Source: Methanosarcina sp. MSH10X1 (GTDB lineage: Archaea > Halobacteriota > Methanosarcinia > Methanosarcinales > Methanosarcinaceae). From it: a stretch of 49,125 bases of DNA. The notes beneath the pieces are model-generated. The model was not told where the DNA came from, did no database searches, and was given only the letters and a program-made list of their open reading frames with translations. A program made the position numbers and the translations under genes. The DNA lies in assembly GCF_004099695.1 (NCBI RefSeq), contig NZ_SCHL01000022.1:1-49125 (forward strand), written 5' to 3'. Of the stretch, positions 34,044 to 43,264 are shown piece by piece. The first letter of the stretch is position 1. Every line of letters starts with the position of its first letter.

Positions 34044-36803
34044 TCAGCCAGAATTTATTTTTCCGTAACCTTTTTTCTTGTGACTTCTCCCTGAGAAATA
34101 TTTTACAAGCTCCATGGAGATAAGCGTTGTCGAAGCAAGCGCCAGTACTACTCCCCATTCCGAAAGAGAAAGCGGGACGGTCCTGAATGCAGTCTGGAAA
34201 AGAGGGACATAAATTACTATCAATTGCAGGATTATCGTTGTCAGGACTGCATAAACCAGGGGTTTGTTTGTAAAGAGCCCCAGGGAAAAGATCGAGTACC
34301 TGTCAGAACGCCAGTTGAAGGCATTGAACATTTCTGAGAATACCACTAACGTAAAAATGAGAGTCTGCAATTTCTCAATGGAGAAGCCTCTATCAAGAGC
34401 CCAGGTTAAAATAATGAGAGCCTGAAGAGCAATCAGCCCTCCTATTCCAAGCCCGGCTGCAATTTCCCTGCGGGTGACGATTCCTTCCTCGACATTTCTT
34501 GGCTTCTGCCTCATGACACCGCTGTCAGGGGGCTCGACTGACAGGGCCATTGGAGGAAGCCCGTCTGTAATCAGGTTAATCCAGAGGATTTGAACCGCAA
34601 GAAGAGGCAGGATTCGCCATCCCAGGATCGCAATAAGGACTATGAGTACCTCGCCGATATGAGCTGAGAGCCCGTAAGTGATAAAGTTTCTAATGTTTTT
34701 GAATATATTTCTCCCTTCTTCAACCGCTGCAACAATGGACGCAAAATTATCATCCGTGAGAATCATGCTTGAGGCTTCTTTGCTGACATCCGTGCCTGTG
34801 ATTCCCATAGCTATTCCCATATCTGCAGCTTTGAGGGCAGGGGCGTCATTTACCCCGTCACCGGTCATTGCCACGACATAGCCCTTTTTCTTAAAAGCAT
34901 CTATTACCCTCAATTTATGGATAGGATAGACCCTGGCATAAACCGAAATCCTTTCAACCTTATCTTCAAACTCCGCATCTCCAAGGCTATCAAGTTCCGA
35001 TCCTGTAAGAGTGAGATCATTTTCCTTTAAAATCCCCAGTTCCTTTGCAATTGCAGACGCCGTAATCTTATGATCCCCTGTTATCATTACGGTTTTAATA
35101 CCTGCATCTGCACACTTCTGAATTGCAGTTTTTACTTCTTCCCTGGGTGGATCTCTCATGCCCATTAAGCCTGAAAAAACCATATCTTCCTCAATTTCCT
35201 CTGCAGGGCGCCCTCCGGAAGAGACTTTTTCAGGGGAGATATCCTCAGCCAGGGAGCGGAATGAAAGGGCTATGACCCTCAGAGCCTGGTCAGCCATTTC
35301 CCTCACTTTCCCTGAAATCAACTGTTTTATTTCAGGGGATAAAGTTTTTATTTCACCGTCAAGAAAAATTTTCGTACACGAGCCGAGAATAACTTCAGGG
35401 GCGCCTTTTGAGAAAGCAACGAGTCCATTTAAAGGAAAGTTGTCGGCATCAGCTTCCACTTTGTTGAGGGTAGTCATTCTTTTTCTTTCAGAGGAGAAGG
35501 GGATTTCCGCAAGCCGTGGATACTCTTTATCAAGCTCGGTTTTATGAAGTCCTGCCTTTGCGGCAGCAACCATAAGAGCTGCCTCGGTAGGGTCTCCTTT
35601 AATCTCCCATTTCTCATCCTCTTTAAAAATACCAGCATCGTTGCAGAGCACCGCCCCCAGCAGGAGAGCCTGAAGATGAACATCGTCGACCGAAACTTTT
35701 GTTTCTCCTTTAAAAAAATTTCCTTCAGGGGAATATCCAACCCCCGTAACTTTTAAAACCTGTTCATTGACACAGAGTTTCTCAACCGTCATTTTATTCT
35801 GCGTAAGTGTGCCTGTTTTGTCCGAACAGATAACGTTTGTGACTCCAAGAGTTTCTACGGATGGCAGTTTTCTTACCAGGGCATGTCTCTTGACCATACG
35901 TCTTACCCCAAGCCCAAGCCCTACTGTAACAACTGCGGGAAGGGCTTCAGGAATGGCAGCGACTGCAAGGGCTACTCCCCAGAGGAACATATCGAAAAGA
36001 GGAAAGCCATAAAGAACCCCAAGCATTGCGACAAAAGCCACGATTATAAGAGTTGCAATCCCAATCCATCGGCCGAATTTATCAAGACTTTCCTGCAGGG
36101 GAGTTCTGGATCTCTCTATCGTTCCGAGGAGCCCTGCAAGTTCTCCAAAAGCCGTTTCCATTCCGGTTGCCGTGACAACGGCACAGCCTCTTCCATAAGC
36201 AACTGCAGTTCCTGTATAGACCATGTTCGTCCTGTCAGCCTCAGGAGTCTCGGAGGGCAGGGCTTCGGAGCTTTTCTTAACAGGAAGAGATTCTCCTGTA
36301 AGGGAAGACTCGTCAGTTTTGAGATTGAATTCTTTAATAATCCTGGCATCGGCAGGAATACGGTCTCCTGTCTGGATAAGAATAAGGTCTCCTGGGACGA
36401 GCTCTTTTGAGGGAATTTTTTTTTCGGCTCCTTCCCTTATAACAGTAGCTTCCGGTGAGGTAAGGGATCTTAGAAGTTCAATTGCTTTTTCGGCTCGGTA
36501 TTCCTGCACAAAACTCAGAACACCTGCAAGAAAAACCGTAAAAAGAATCACTGCCGCATCAATCAGCTCCCCGAGCAGGGCTGAAATAATAGAGGCGGTT
36601 ATCAGGATGAGAATCAATACACTTCTAAACTGTGAGACAAAGAGCCGAAGAGCGGAGGCTTTTTCTTTTTCTTTAAGTTCGTTTACGCCATACTCTTTAA
36701 GTCTCTTTTCAGCTTCCTCAGAGCTTAAACCCGCTTCTGACACCCCAAGCTCTTTAAAAACGGAGTTAATTTCCTGGTCGTAATACACCCCTGTATCCCT
36801 CAA
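34044..36803 (-). CDS. P2-type ATPase, Ca2+ transporting
   Basis: The 919-residue pump has the full P-type layout: N-terminal cation ATPase domain (residues 1-70), TGES in the actuator (about 168-171), helix M4 with IPEALPAVVTV (284-294), phosphorylation motif CSDKTGTLTQNKMTV with Asp328, KGAPE in the nucleotide-binding domain, TGDGVNDAPALKAADMGIAMG hinge, and C-terminal helices with NLITDGLPPMALSVEPPD. The M4 and M6 residues match SERCA/PMR1-type Ca2+ or Mn2+ pumps. ITYGLSAHIGEVLIVL retains the M5 Glu. The gene is isolated on the minus strand. Confidence 0.94.
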   Translation of the reverse strand: MRDTGVYYDQEINSVFKELGVSEAGLSSEEAEKRLKEYGVNELKEKEKASALRLFVSQFRSVLILILITASIISALLGELIDAAVILFTVFLAGVLSFVQEYRAEKAIELLRSLTSPEATVIREGAEKKIPSKELVPGDLILIQTGDRIPADARIIKEFNLKTDESSLTGESLPVKKSSEALPSETPEADRTNMVYTGTAVAYGRGCAVVTATGMETAFGELAGLLGTIERSRTPLQESLDKFGRWIGIATLIIVAFVAMLGVLYGFPLFDMFLWGVALAVAAIPEALPAVVTVGLGLGVRRMVKRHALVRKLPSVETLGVTNVICSDKTGTLTQNKMTVEKLCVNEQVLKVTGVGYSPEGNFFKGETKVSVDDVHLQALLLGAVLCNDAGIFKEDEKWEIKGDPTEAALMVAAAKAGLHKTELDKEYPRLAEIPFSSERKRMTTLNKVEADADNFPLNGLVAFSKGAPEVILGSCTKIFLDGEIKTLSPEIKQLISGKVREMADQALRVIALSFRSLAEDISPEKVSSGGRPAEEIEEDMVFSGLMGMRDPPREEVKTAIQKCADAGIKTVMITGDHKITASAIAKELGILKENDLTLTGSELDSLGDAEFEDKVERISVYARVYPIHKLRVIDAFKKKGYVVAMTGDGVNDAPALKAADMGIAMGITGTDVSKEASSMILTDDNFASIVAAVEEGRNIFKNIRNFITYGLSAHIGEVLIVLIAILGWRILPLLAVQILWINLITDGLPPMALSVEPPDSGVMRQKPRNVEEGIVTRREIAAGLGIGGLIALQALIILTWALDRGFSIEKLQTLIFTLVVFSEMFNAFNWRSDRYSIFSLGLFTNKPLVYAVLTTIILQLIVIYVPLFQTAFRTVPLSLSEWGVVLALASTTLISMELVKYFSGRSHKKKGYGKINSG

Positions 36804-37024
36804 TTAATATATTCGCTTCTCCAATATAAGTTAGTTCAAGGCATGTGTAATGCAGTCAGCAAACCGATATGTCAGGAGATTTTGAGGATATCGATTATAT
36901 AACGTACCTTTGTGGAAAAAGAGATATAAGACTTAAGCTTTTTTTATATCAAGATCGGGGTTTGAAATATTAAGGGGTAATAAGCTTCTGATTAAAAACT
37001 AAAACAGGTAAGGGAAAATTGGGT
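36804..37024. promoter_or_regulatory. Divergent promoter region
   Basis: These 220 bases separate the Ca2+ ATPase and the flavoprotein. TTTTTTTATATCAA (about 36938-36951) is a TATA-like site for the plus-strand gene; GATTATATAACG (36893-36904) may serve either strand. No gene is visible. Confidence 0.35.
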
Positions 37025-38359
37025 ATGAAAATCATAATAATAGGAAGTGGGGTTGCAGGACTTACAGCCGGATATAAGCTCTGCAAATCAAATGAGATCG
37101 TTATTTTTGAAAAAGATCCGGAAATAGGGGGAATGGCTGCAAGTTATTGCCAGGACTGTGACGGAAAGAAGTATTTTATAGAAAAGTATTACCACCATAT
37201 ATTCAGGAGTGATTCGGAACTTCTTGACCTGATAGGGGAGCTGGGGCTTGAAGATCGGATGCTGTGGCTTAAGGGAAAAAATGCCTATTTCGTAGAGGGT
37301 AAAAACTATCCTATGAATACTCCTGCAGAAATTCTAAGGTTTGATCCGCTTTCTTTTACGGACCTGGTAAAACTTGGGCTGCTGGTGTTCAGAATTAAGC
37401 TGATAAACGATACGACTTCCTATGACAGAATAAAAGCGAAAGACTGGATTCTTGATACTGCTGGAAAATCCGTGTATGAAAACTTTTTTGCTCCTCTCAT
37501 GAAAAGCAAATTCGGTGAGAATGCCGAAAATGTTTCTGCAGCCTGGCTTATAGGGCGTGTGAAAATAAGATCAGATAGAGGAAAAGAAGGGGAGAAACTG
37601 GGGTACCTGAGAGGAGGGTTCAACTCCCTGATAGAGGCTCTGGCAAGAGAAATCACTGCACAGGGAGGCAGGATCCTGCAAAATAAAGCGATAACGGAAA
37701 TCGTAATTGAAGATAACGCAGTACAGGGAGTGGTTGCTGACGGGGAATTTATACCCTGTGATGCCGTGATTTCAACTATTGAGCCCAGGGAACTGGATAC
37801 ACTCACTAAAGGCAAGCTTGGAGCTCTTCACGAGACCCTTCGAAGCATCCGTTACCAGGGGACAGCATGTGCTCTGATAGGGCTTAAAAAAAGGCTTATG
37901 GAAGATGGGAACTACTGGCTGAATATAAAAGCTGAAGTGCCTTTTGGGGCTGTAATTGAGCACACCAATTTCATGCCTTTCGAGGATTACGGAGAACACC
38001 TGGTTTATATAACTTCTTATTTTCAGAATGAAAATGATTCCCGCTGGGTGAAAAAGGAAGAAGAAGTCCTGGATTCTTACCTGAAGGGTCTGGAAAAGAT
38101 GTTTCCTGATTTCAAAAGGACCGATATACGCTGGGCGAAACTCTTCCGCAGAATGGATACTGCGCCTGTGTATGAACAGGGGTATCTTCAAAAGGTTCTG
38201 CCGTTTGCTCCGGGCCCGTCGGGACTTTACCTGGCAGGAATGTTTTCCTCAACCAATTACCCGGAAAGAAGCATGAACGGCTCTGTAAAAGCCGGGTTTG
38301 AATCTGCAGATTTTTTCACGAAAAAAGAAGAAAAATGTGATGTCTGCTGGCTCGACTGA
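37025..38359 (+). CDS. FAD-dependent oxidoreductase, UDP-galactopyranose-mutase-like
   Basis: The 444-residue flavoprotein opens with the dinucleotide-binding motif KIIIIGSGVAGLTAGYKLC and EIVIFEKDPEIGGMAASY, followed by YFIEKYYHHIFRSDSELLDLIGELGLEDRMLW, typical of the amine-oxidase/UDP-galactopyranose mutase and phytoene-desaturase clan. The conserved C-terminal FAD segment is GLYLAGMFSSTNYPERSMNGSVKAGFESADF. Similar proteins accompany surface-glycan genes in archaea, and here it is near Agl23, DUF2298 and a GT2 enzyme, so nucleotide-sugar or lipid-linked sugar chemistry is the best guess. ATG 37025 is preferred over the TTG at 37019. Confidence 0.85.
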   Translation: MKIIIIGSGVAGLTAGYKLCKSNEIVIFEKDPEIGGMAASYCQDCDGKKYFIEKYYHHIFRSDSELLDLIGELGLEDRMLWLKGKNAYFVEGKNYPMNTPAEILRFDPLSFTDLVKLGLLVFRIKLINDTTSYDRIKAKDWILDTAGKSVYENFFAPLMKSKFGENAENVSAAWLIGRVKIRSDRGKEGEKLGYLRGGFNSLIEALAREITAQGGRILQNKAITEIVIEDNAVQGVVADGEFIPCDAVISTIEPRELDTLTKGKLGALHETLRSIRYQGTACALIGLKKRLMEDGNYWLNIKAEVPFGAVIEHTNFMPFEDYGEHLVYITSYFQNENDSRWVKKEEEVLDSYLKGLEKMFPDFKRTDIRWAKLFRRMDTAPVYEQGYLQKVLPFAPGPSGLYLAGMFSSTNYPERSMNGSVKAGFESADFFTKKEEKCDVCWLD

Positions 38360-38440
38360 GAAAACCGTATCCTGTATTTTCATTAAAGTTTTTGTACACC
38401 TGAAGAAGTTACCTGACTTAATATAGTCTTTCAGGACGAA

Positions 38441-38506
38441 CTATTATATAGCCTAAGGGATGATAATATACTGTCTGTAGCTACATGCAGAAATAAGTTC
38501 TGCATG
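38441..38506 (+). promoter_or_regulatory. TATA box and leader hairpin before the pseudogene
   Basis: CTATTATATAGCC (38441-38453) is a TATA-like site predicting a start near 38472. Just downstream CATGCAGAA (38484-38492) pairs perfectly with TTCTGCATG (38498-38506) around ATAAG, so the transcript would begin with a 9-bp stem. This promoter may now serve the DUF3303 gene through the decayed frame. Confidence 0.45.
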
Positions 38507-38548
38507 ATACCTGTCCTTCCGGATTTCTCATTCATGGGGATTTTAGCA

Positions 38549-38778
38549 ATGATGAAAAAGGAAGAGATAGTGAAAATCTAAAAAATCTGGACTTCTGCCG
38601 TTAGTCGGCATTTTGGGGGCATGCTGGTCAAACCCGCATCTGCGGAGATGATAGCTGAGGATAGATATGTTTTCCCTTAAGGCTTGACCCTCAAAAAGAG
38701 ATCCCGGATGCTCTTAAAAAAGCTGCCCTGGCTTCCGGGAAGGGGTGTTGGCAGCGTAGAAATAAAGAGGAGTGGTAA
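38549..38778 (+). pseudogene. Decayed small gene with early stop and one-base deletion
   Basis: Reading starts at ATG 38549 with GGGGAT eight bases upstream. It gives MMKKEEIVKI, a TAA (38579), then KIWTSAVSRHFGGMLVKPAS and AEMIAEDRYVFP to a second TAA (38678). Restoring one T in CCTTAAGG shifts to an open frame, LRLDPQKEIPDALKKAALA then SGKGCWQRRNKEEW, ending at TAA 38776-38778, three bases before DUF3303. The first stop may stem from a 9-bp near-repeat (AAAATCTAA/AAAATCTGG). The rebuilt product has about 76 residues; the family is not recognised. Confidence 0.6.
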
Positions 38779-38781
38779 AAG

Positions 38782-39057
38782 ATGTTATTCATGGATGTTA
38801 GTACCTGGGACCCTTCGAACCGCGATAGAATCCTTGAGCATTTTAAGAAACTGGAGATTCCAGACGGGATCGATGTCATTAACCAGTGGGTTGATCTTTC
38901 AGGAAACCGCTATTATATCCTTTATGAAGCCGAAAGTGCCGAAGCCTACGGAGCTTTCAATCTGCCCTGGTCGGATGTCTGCGTAATTGACAGCGTGCCA
39001 GTTATGGAAGCTTCCGAATTCATGCAGCTTCTGCCGAAATATCAAAAGAAGGTCTGA
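38782..39057 (+). CDS. DUF3303-family small protein
   Basis: The 91-residue protein MLFMDVSTWDPSNRDRILEHFKKLEIPDGIDVINQWVDLSGNRYYILYEAESAEAYGAF has the ferredoxin-like alpha/beta pattern of DUF3303, a small family frequent in Methanosarcina and halophiles, with unknown function. GGAGTGG precedes the ATG. It follows the decayed gene directly and a terminator follows it. Full length for the family. Confidence 0.8.
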   Translation: MLFMDVSTWDPSNRDRILEHFKKLEIPDGIDVINQWVDLSGNRYYILYEAESAEAYGAFNLPWSDVCVIDSVPVMEASEFMQLLPKYQKKV

Positions 39058-39085
39058 ACTATCTGCAAGGCATTATAAAAACTGC

Positions 39086-39120
39086 CGATGAGCTGCAAAT
39101 TAACTGGCTCATCGAAAAAT
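39086..39120. terminator. Terminator between convergent genes
   Basis: CGATGAGC (39086-39093) pairs perfectly with GCTCATCG (39107-39114), then AAAAATCTTTATTTTA. It lies between DUF3303 and the convergent aldehyde dehydrogenase and may stop both. Confidence 0.55.
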
Positions 39121-39179
39121 CTTTATTTTATCATTCTTAAATCTCAGGGATTTCCCATACCTTATTTTTACTCAGTGCA

Positions 39180-40610
39180 TCAGGTTTTTATCATTACTGT
39201 TTTCAGATCAAGATATTCGGAAAGAGCATCAGGTCCGTTCTCCCTTCCGATTCCGCTTTCCCCTGTACCGCCGAAAGGAACCTCAGGAGCGACCTTAAGA
39301 TGCTGGTTTAGCCATATAATTCCTGCGTTTAGCTGCTCGAACCCTATACGCGCCCTGTCAATACTGTTTGTCCAGATAGATGCTCCGAGGCCATAACAGG
39401 TATTGTTTGCTTCTTCGATTGCTTCATCAAGATCTTTTACCCTGACAACAGGCAGCACCGGACCAAATACTTCTTCTTTCAAAAGCCTGGACTCTTCTGG
39501 TACATCTGCAACAAGCGTGGGCTCGAAGAAATATCCCCTGCTACAGGCGCTACCCTCTGGAACTCTGCCCCCTGTAACTATCTTTCCTTCCTCCTTTTCT
39601 TCAATGCCTGCGATAAGCTCTTTTATATACTCCCATTGCCTGCGGTTGTTAAGTGGTCCCATATCAATATTTTCATGCATTCCGTTTCCAACTCTTAAGT
39701 TCCGTACTCTTGCTTCAAGTTTTTTTATGAACTCTTCAGCTATAGATTCAAAAACAAGTAGCCTTTTTACGGCAGTACAGGTCTGTCCGCAATTGTAAAA
39801 TCTTCCTCTAAGGGCTCCTGCAACTGCGGCTTCAAGGTTAGCATCATCACAGACCAGCATAGGATCACTTCCTCCAAGCTCAAGGGTTACTTTTTTCATC
39901 CCGCTGGCTGCAAGTTCCGCTACCCGCTTCCCGGTCCCGGCTTCTCCGGTAAAGGAAATCCTTTTTACCTTAGAGTTTTTAACCAGCGATTCCCCCACAA
40001 TCTCACCAGGGCCTGTGACGATATTGAGCGTACCCGCAGGCAGACCTGCATCACTCAGGACAGAAGCTAGAGTTAAATTAGTAAGGGGAGTACTGCTTGC
40101 AGGTTTCAGAACGAGCGTGTTTCCGGAGACCAGGGCAGGCCCTATCTTCCATGCCATAATAAGAGCGGGCATGTTCCAGGGAATTATGGCTGTGCAGACT
40201 CCTAGCGGTTTTTTTATAGTAAAAGCGTATCCGTTCTGAGGGACCGGAATGAAATCTCCGTGGAAACTGCTCGCAAGCCCGCAATAATATTCAAGGACAT
40301 TTGCAAAACCTTCTATCTCATTTTTAGCCTCGGTAAGAGGTTTCCCCTGCTCCCTGGTCAGCAAGACAGCAAGCTCATCCTTTTTCTGCCTTACAGTCCC
40401 CGCAGCCCTGTAAAGAATCCCGGCTCTCCGCTGGGGAGATGTGGCTGCCCAGCCACTAAAGGCTGACGATGCAGCTTCAACGGCCATTGCCGCATCATCC
40501 TCAGTCCCTCTTGGAACCCTGTCAATAAGCTCACCTGTTGCCGGGTTTATAATATCGGAAAACTCACCACTGCATGCATCCACAGCTTTTCCGCCAATCT
40601 GCATTTTCAT
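39180..40610 (-). CDS. NAD(P)-dependent aldehyde dehydrogenase
   Basis: The 476-residue enzyme has the ALDH landmarks: GVCTAIIPWNMPALIMAWKIGPALVSGNTLVLKPAS, SFTGEAGTGKRV, catalytic Glu244 in TLELGGSDP, catalytic Cys278 in FYNCGQTCTAV, and EEVFGPVLPVVRV near the end. It oxidises an aldehyde to the acid; close relatives include succinate-semialdehyde and lactaldehyde dehydrogenases, the latter needed for coenzyme F420 in methanogens, but the substrate cannot be fixed. ATG 40610 (MKMQIGGKAVDA) is preferred over the TTG at 40628. No pathway partner lies next to it. Confidence 0.88.
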   Translation of the reverse strand: MKMQIGGKAVDACSGEFSDIINPATGELIDRVPRGTEDDAAMAVEAASSAFSGWAATSPQRRAGILYRAAGTVRQKKDELAVLLTREQGKPLTEAKNEIEGFANVLEYYCGLASSFHGDFIPVPQNGYAFTIKKPLGVCTAIIPWNMPALIMAWKIGPALVSGNTLVLKPASSTPLTNLTLASVLSDAGLPAGTLNIVTGPGEIVGESLVKNSKVKRISFTGEAGTGKRVAELAASGMKKVTLELGGSDPMLVCDDANLEAAVAGALRGRFYNCGQTCTAVKRLLVFESIAEEFIKKLEARVRNLRVGNGMHENIDMGPLNNRRQWEYIKELIAGIEEKEEGKIVTGGRVPEGSACSRGYFFEPTLVADVPEESRLLKEEVFGPVLPVVRVKDLDEAIEEANNTCYGLGASIWTNSIDRARIGFEQLNAGIIWLNQHLKVAPEVPFGGTGESGIGRENGPDALSEYLDLKTVMIKT

Positions 40611-40988
40611 ATTTATCACTATCTGCAAAGCTCTATTTTAAGATAACAAGCCAATGCCCTGGAAACAATAATCTAAAATTCAGTGAAAGGTGAAATGAAA
40701 GTGAGAGTGAAGTAATTTTTTCATACGATAAAAATATAAACGTATTTACAAAATACATATTATCGATACTTCTGTCAGCCAAATAAAAATTGAGGTCGCA
40801 GGAGTGCTGGCTGCGGGGAATTTTCGAAGGAGTTTAATAACCTTCAGGAACCAGCAGGAACCGTCGTAACCTTTCGGAATTATAAAACCTGGCTCCGAGT
40901 ACAGGTTTTATGCATAGAAAGTACACTTCAAGAGAGCGGGGCTCTGGAATGTGCTTATTAAATAATCGATTTTGAAGGGAAGAGAGCT
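40611..40988. other. Divergent intergenic region
   Basis: These 378 bases separate the aldehyde dehydrogenase and DUF2298 genes. CGTTTATATTTTTATCG (minus strand, about 40742-40726) is a good TATA candidate for the dehydrogenase. No strong promoter is seen for DUF2298; GAAGGGAAGAG before 40989 is its ribosome-binding site. No other feature is visible. Confidence 0.35.
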
Positions 40989-43154
40989 GTGTTAGAGTAT
41001 CTTCACGTGATTTTCTGGTTTGCTTTTATCGAAATTCTGGGCTTGATCTCCATTCCTCTTGCCGGAATAGCTGGAAACAAGCTTGTTGACAGAGGGTATT
41101 CTGCAGCCAGGTCTCTGGGAATAGTGCTTATTACCTACATGGCCTGGCTTTTTTCATACATATGGGGTTTTAGCCGGAGCACAGTCCTGCTTTCAGTACT
41201 CATGCTTTGCCTTATTTCGGGAATCGTCTATCGAAAACAAAGGATTTTACCAGAAAAAAAGGTCCTGCTATCAAACGAGCTCGTATTCGCGGCAGGATTT
41301 TTTTTCTTCCTGTTTATACGCATGTATCTCCCTGAGATCTACGGGCATGAGAAATTTATGGACTTTGCTTTTCTAAACGCGGTGATGGGGACTTCTTCTT
41401 TTCCCCCGGCAGATCCCTGGTTTGCGGGTGGGTCCCTTGACTTTTATTATTATTTGGGCTATTTTTCTGTGGGAGTTCCCGGAAAATTATTTTCTGTCGA
41501 GCCTTCAATGCTTTTCAATCTGGCCATTGCACTCACTTTTGCACTTTCAGTCAATCTTCTTTTCGGATTCGGATATAATCTTACTCATGGAAAAGCCAGG
41601 TACGGAATTCTGACTGCCCTGTCCGTGATCCTGCTCGGAAACTTGCAGGGACTTAGAGAGTTCATATCCGTATATTTCATCAACGAGACGGTTTCAAGGG
41701 GATACTACTGGAGCAGTTCGAGAGTCATCCCCTATACAATAAATGAATTTCCTTATTTCAGTTTCATACACGGGGACCTGCATTCCCATGTGCTTGCAAT
41801 TCCGTTCCAGCTACTGGTACTTACCTTGTTGCTAAATATATATTTAAGGAAAGACAGCAAACGGGTCTTTGAAAGTGTACCTGAACTTCTGATATTTTCA
41901 GTATCATTCGGCTTTTTATTCCCTTTGAATTCCTGGGATTTCCCGGTGTATCTCAGCCTGACGTTTGCGGTTGTTTTTGCTTTTTACTACGGGCATTATA
42001 TCCGCAATAAGAGCGTACCTGGCTCCGTTACAGGCTTTTTGGGAACAATTTTTCTGGTTTCCATTCTCAGCCTTCTTCCGTATTTGCCCTTCTACTTATC
42101 ATTTAAACCGCAAGCAGCTGGTGGATTTGACTTTGTTCCGCCGGAAATACGGACAACAATTAAGGAATTCTTGATCCTGTTCAGCCTTTTTCTCTTTCTT
42201 ACCTTTTCGTTCCTTATGACCCGGCTGGAATCCAGACGAAAAATACAATATTTTATTCTGTGGATAGGAATCTCTGCATTCCTCGCCAGAGAATGGTCAA
42301 TTCCCCTACTTGTAATCCTTCTCCCCTTACTTGCCCTTTCACTTTATTCATTCCTGAAAGACCTTCCGGAAAGGAGCAGTGCAGGATTCGTATCTCTTCT
42401 TATAACAGCCGCTGTAGTTGCAGCACTTCTCTGTGAAGTTATCTTCCTTGATGATCCCATTTCAGGGAATTTTGCCCGTATGAATACGGTTTTCAAATTT
42501 TACATGCATTTATGGGTTTTCCTGGCTATTGCAGCTTCCTATTCATACTCTCAGCTCTACCACCGTTACGGGGCTCGGTCAGTGAGTCACTTTCCTTCGA
42601 ACAGGGGTTATGGGAAAAAATTCTGGATGGTCGCGCTTTTACTCCTGGTTCTCTCGTGCAGCGTTTTTCCTGTAGTAGCAACCTTTACGAGAATTGAGGA
42701 TATGAATGCGAAACCTGCTCTTGACGGCATGGAATACATGAAAGGACTGGATAGGGGAGATTACGATGCCATAAGGTGGATTCAGAAAAATATCAAAGGG
42801 ACTCCGGTAATTCTTGAAGCTTCCTCAGATGACAGCAGTTATAGCTATATCTCGCGTGTCTCGGCAAATACCGGGCTTCCAACGGTTGTTGGGTGGGCAA
42901 GGCATGAAAGGTTCTGGGGAAGGGATCATGAAGAAATTATGACGAGACTTGAAGACGTAAATTCTATATACAGTACCGGCAGTAAAAAAAAAGCTCTTGA
43001 GCTCATGAATAAATATAACGTAAGCTATGTTTATATCGGTCAACTTGAAAGGCAGATGTACTATATAAAGACGGATAAGTTCGAGGACGAAACTTATTTT
43101 GAACCGGTTTACCAGGGCTCAGTCCGGATTTATAAAGTAAAAAATGAATTCTGA
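40989..43154 (+). CDS. DUF2298 membrane protein (Chlor_Arch_YYY, TIGR03662)
   Basis: The 721-residue protein has some 14-16 hydrophobic helices and the family opening LEYLHVIFWFAFIEILGLISIPLAGIAGNKLVDRGYSAARSLGIVL, then GHEKFMDFAFLNAVMGTSSFPPADPWFAGGSLDFYYYLGYF and FIHGDLHSHVLAIPFQLL, the conserved external loops with acidic and histidine residues of a GT-C-like enzyme. The C-terminal 120 residues are soluble (RWIQKNIKGTPVILEASSDDSSYSYISR). DUF2298 proteins co-occur with Agl23 and are thought to act in surface glycoconjugate synthesis. GTG 40989 is the start. It precedes a GT2 gene by 110 bases. Confidence 0.88.
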   Translation: MLEYLHVIFWFAFIEILGLISIPLAGIAGNKLVDRGYSAARSLGIVLITYMAWLFSYIWGFSRSTVLLSVLMLCLISGIVYRKQRILPEKKVLLSNELVFAAGFFFFLFIRMYLPEIYGHEKFMDFAFLNAVMGTSSFPPADPWFAGGSLDFYYYLGYFSVGVPGKLFSVEPSMLFNLAIALTFALSVNLLFGFGYNLTHGKARYGILTALSVILLGNLQGLREFISVYFINETVSRGYYWSSSRVIPYTINEFPYFSFIHGDLHSHVLAIPFQLLVLTLLLNIYLRKDSKRVFESVPELLIFSVSFGFLFPLNSWDFPVYLSLTFAVVFAFYYGHYIRNKSVPGSVTGFLGTIFLVSILSLLPYLPFYLSFKPQAAGGFDFVPPEIRTTIKEFLILFSLFLFLTFSFLMTRLESRRKIQYFILWIGISAFLAREWSIPLLVILLPLLALSLYSFLKDLPERSSAGFVSLLITAAVVAALLCEVIFLDDPISGNFARMNTVFKFYMHLWVFLAIAASYSYSQLYHRYGARSVSHFPSNRGYGKKFWMVALLLLVLSCSVFPVVATFTRIEDMNAKPALDGMEYMKGLDRGDYDAIRWIQKNIKGTPVILEASSDDSSYSYISRVSANTGLPTVVGWARHERFWGRDHEEIMTRLEDVNSIYSTGSKKKALELMNKYNVSYVYIGQLERQMYYIKTDKFEDETYFEPVYQGSVRIYKVKNEF

Positions 43155-43264
43155 GGGTTTTCGGTTTTTAGGGGGGACCTTAAACTCGGATTCGTATAAA
43201 ACTCAATTTATAAAAATCGTAAATTCGCTCCTAATACTGGAATGAAGATTGAGGGGTTTTATCC

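Noticed and set aside
34678-36783. Several long plus-strand frames opposite the Ca2+ ATPase
   Set aside because: All lie antisense to a full-length conserved P-type ATPase and show no family features.
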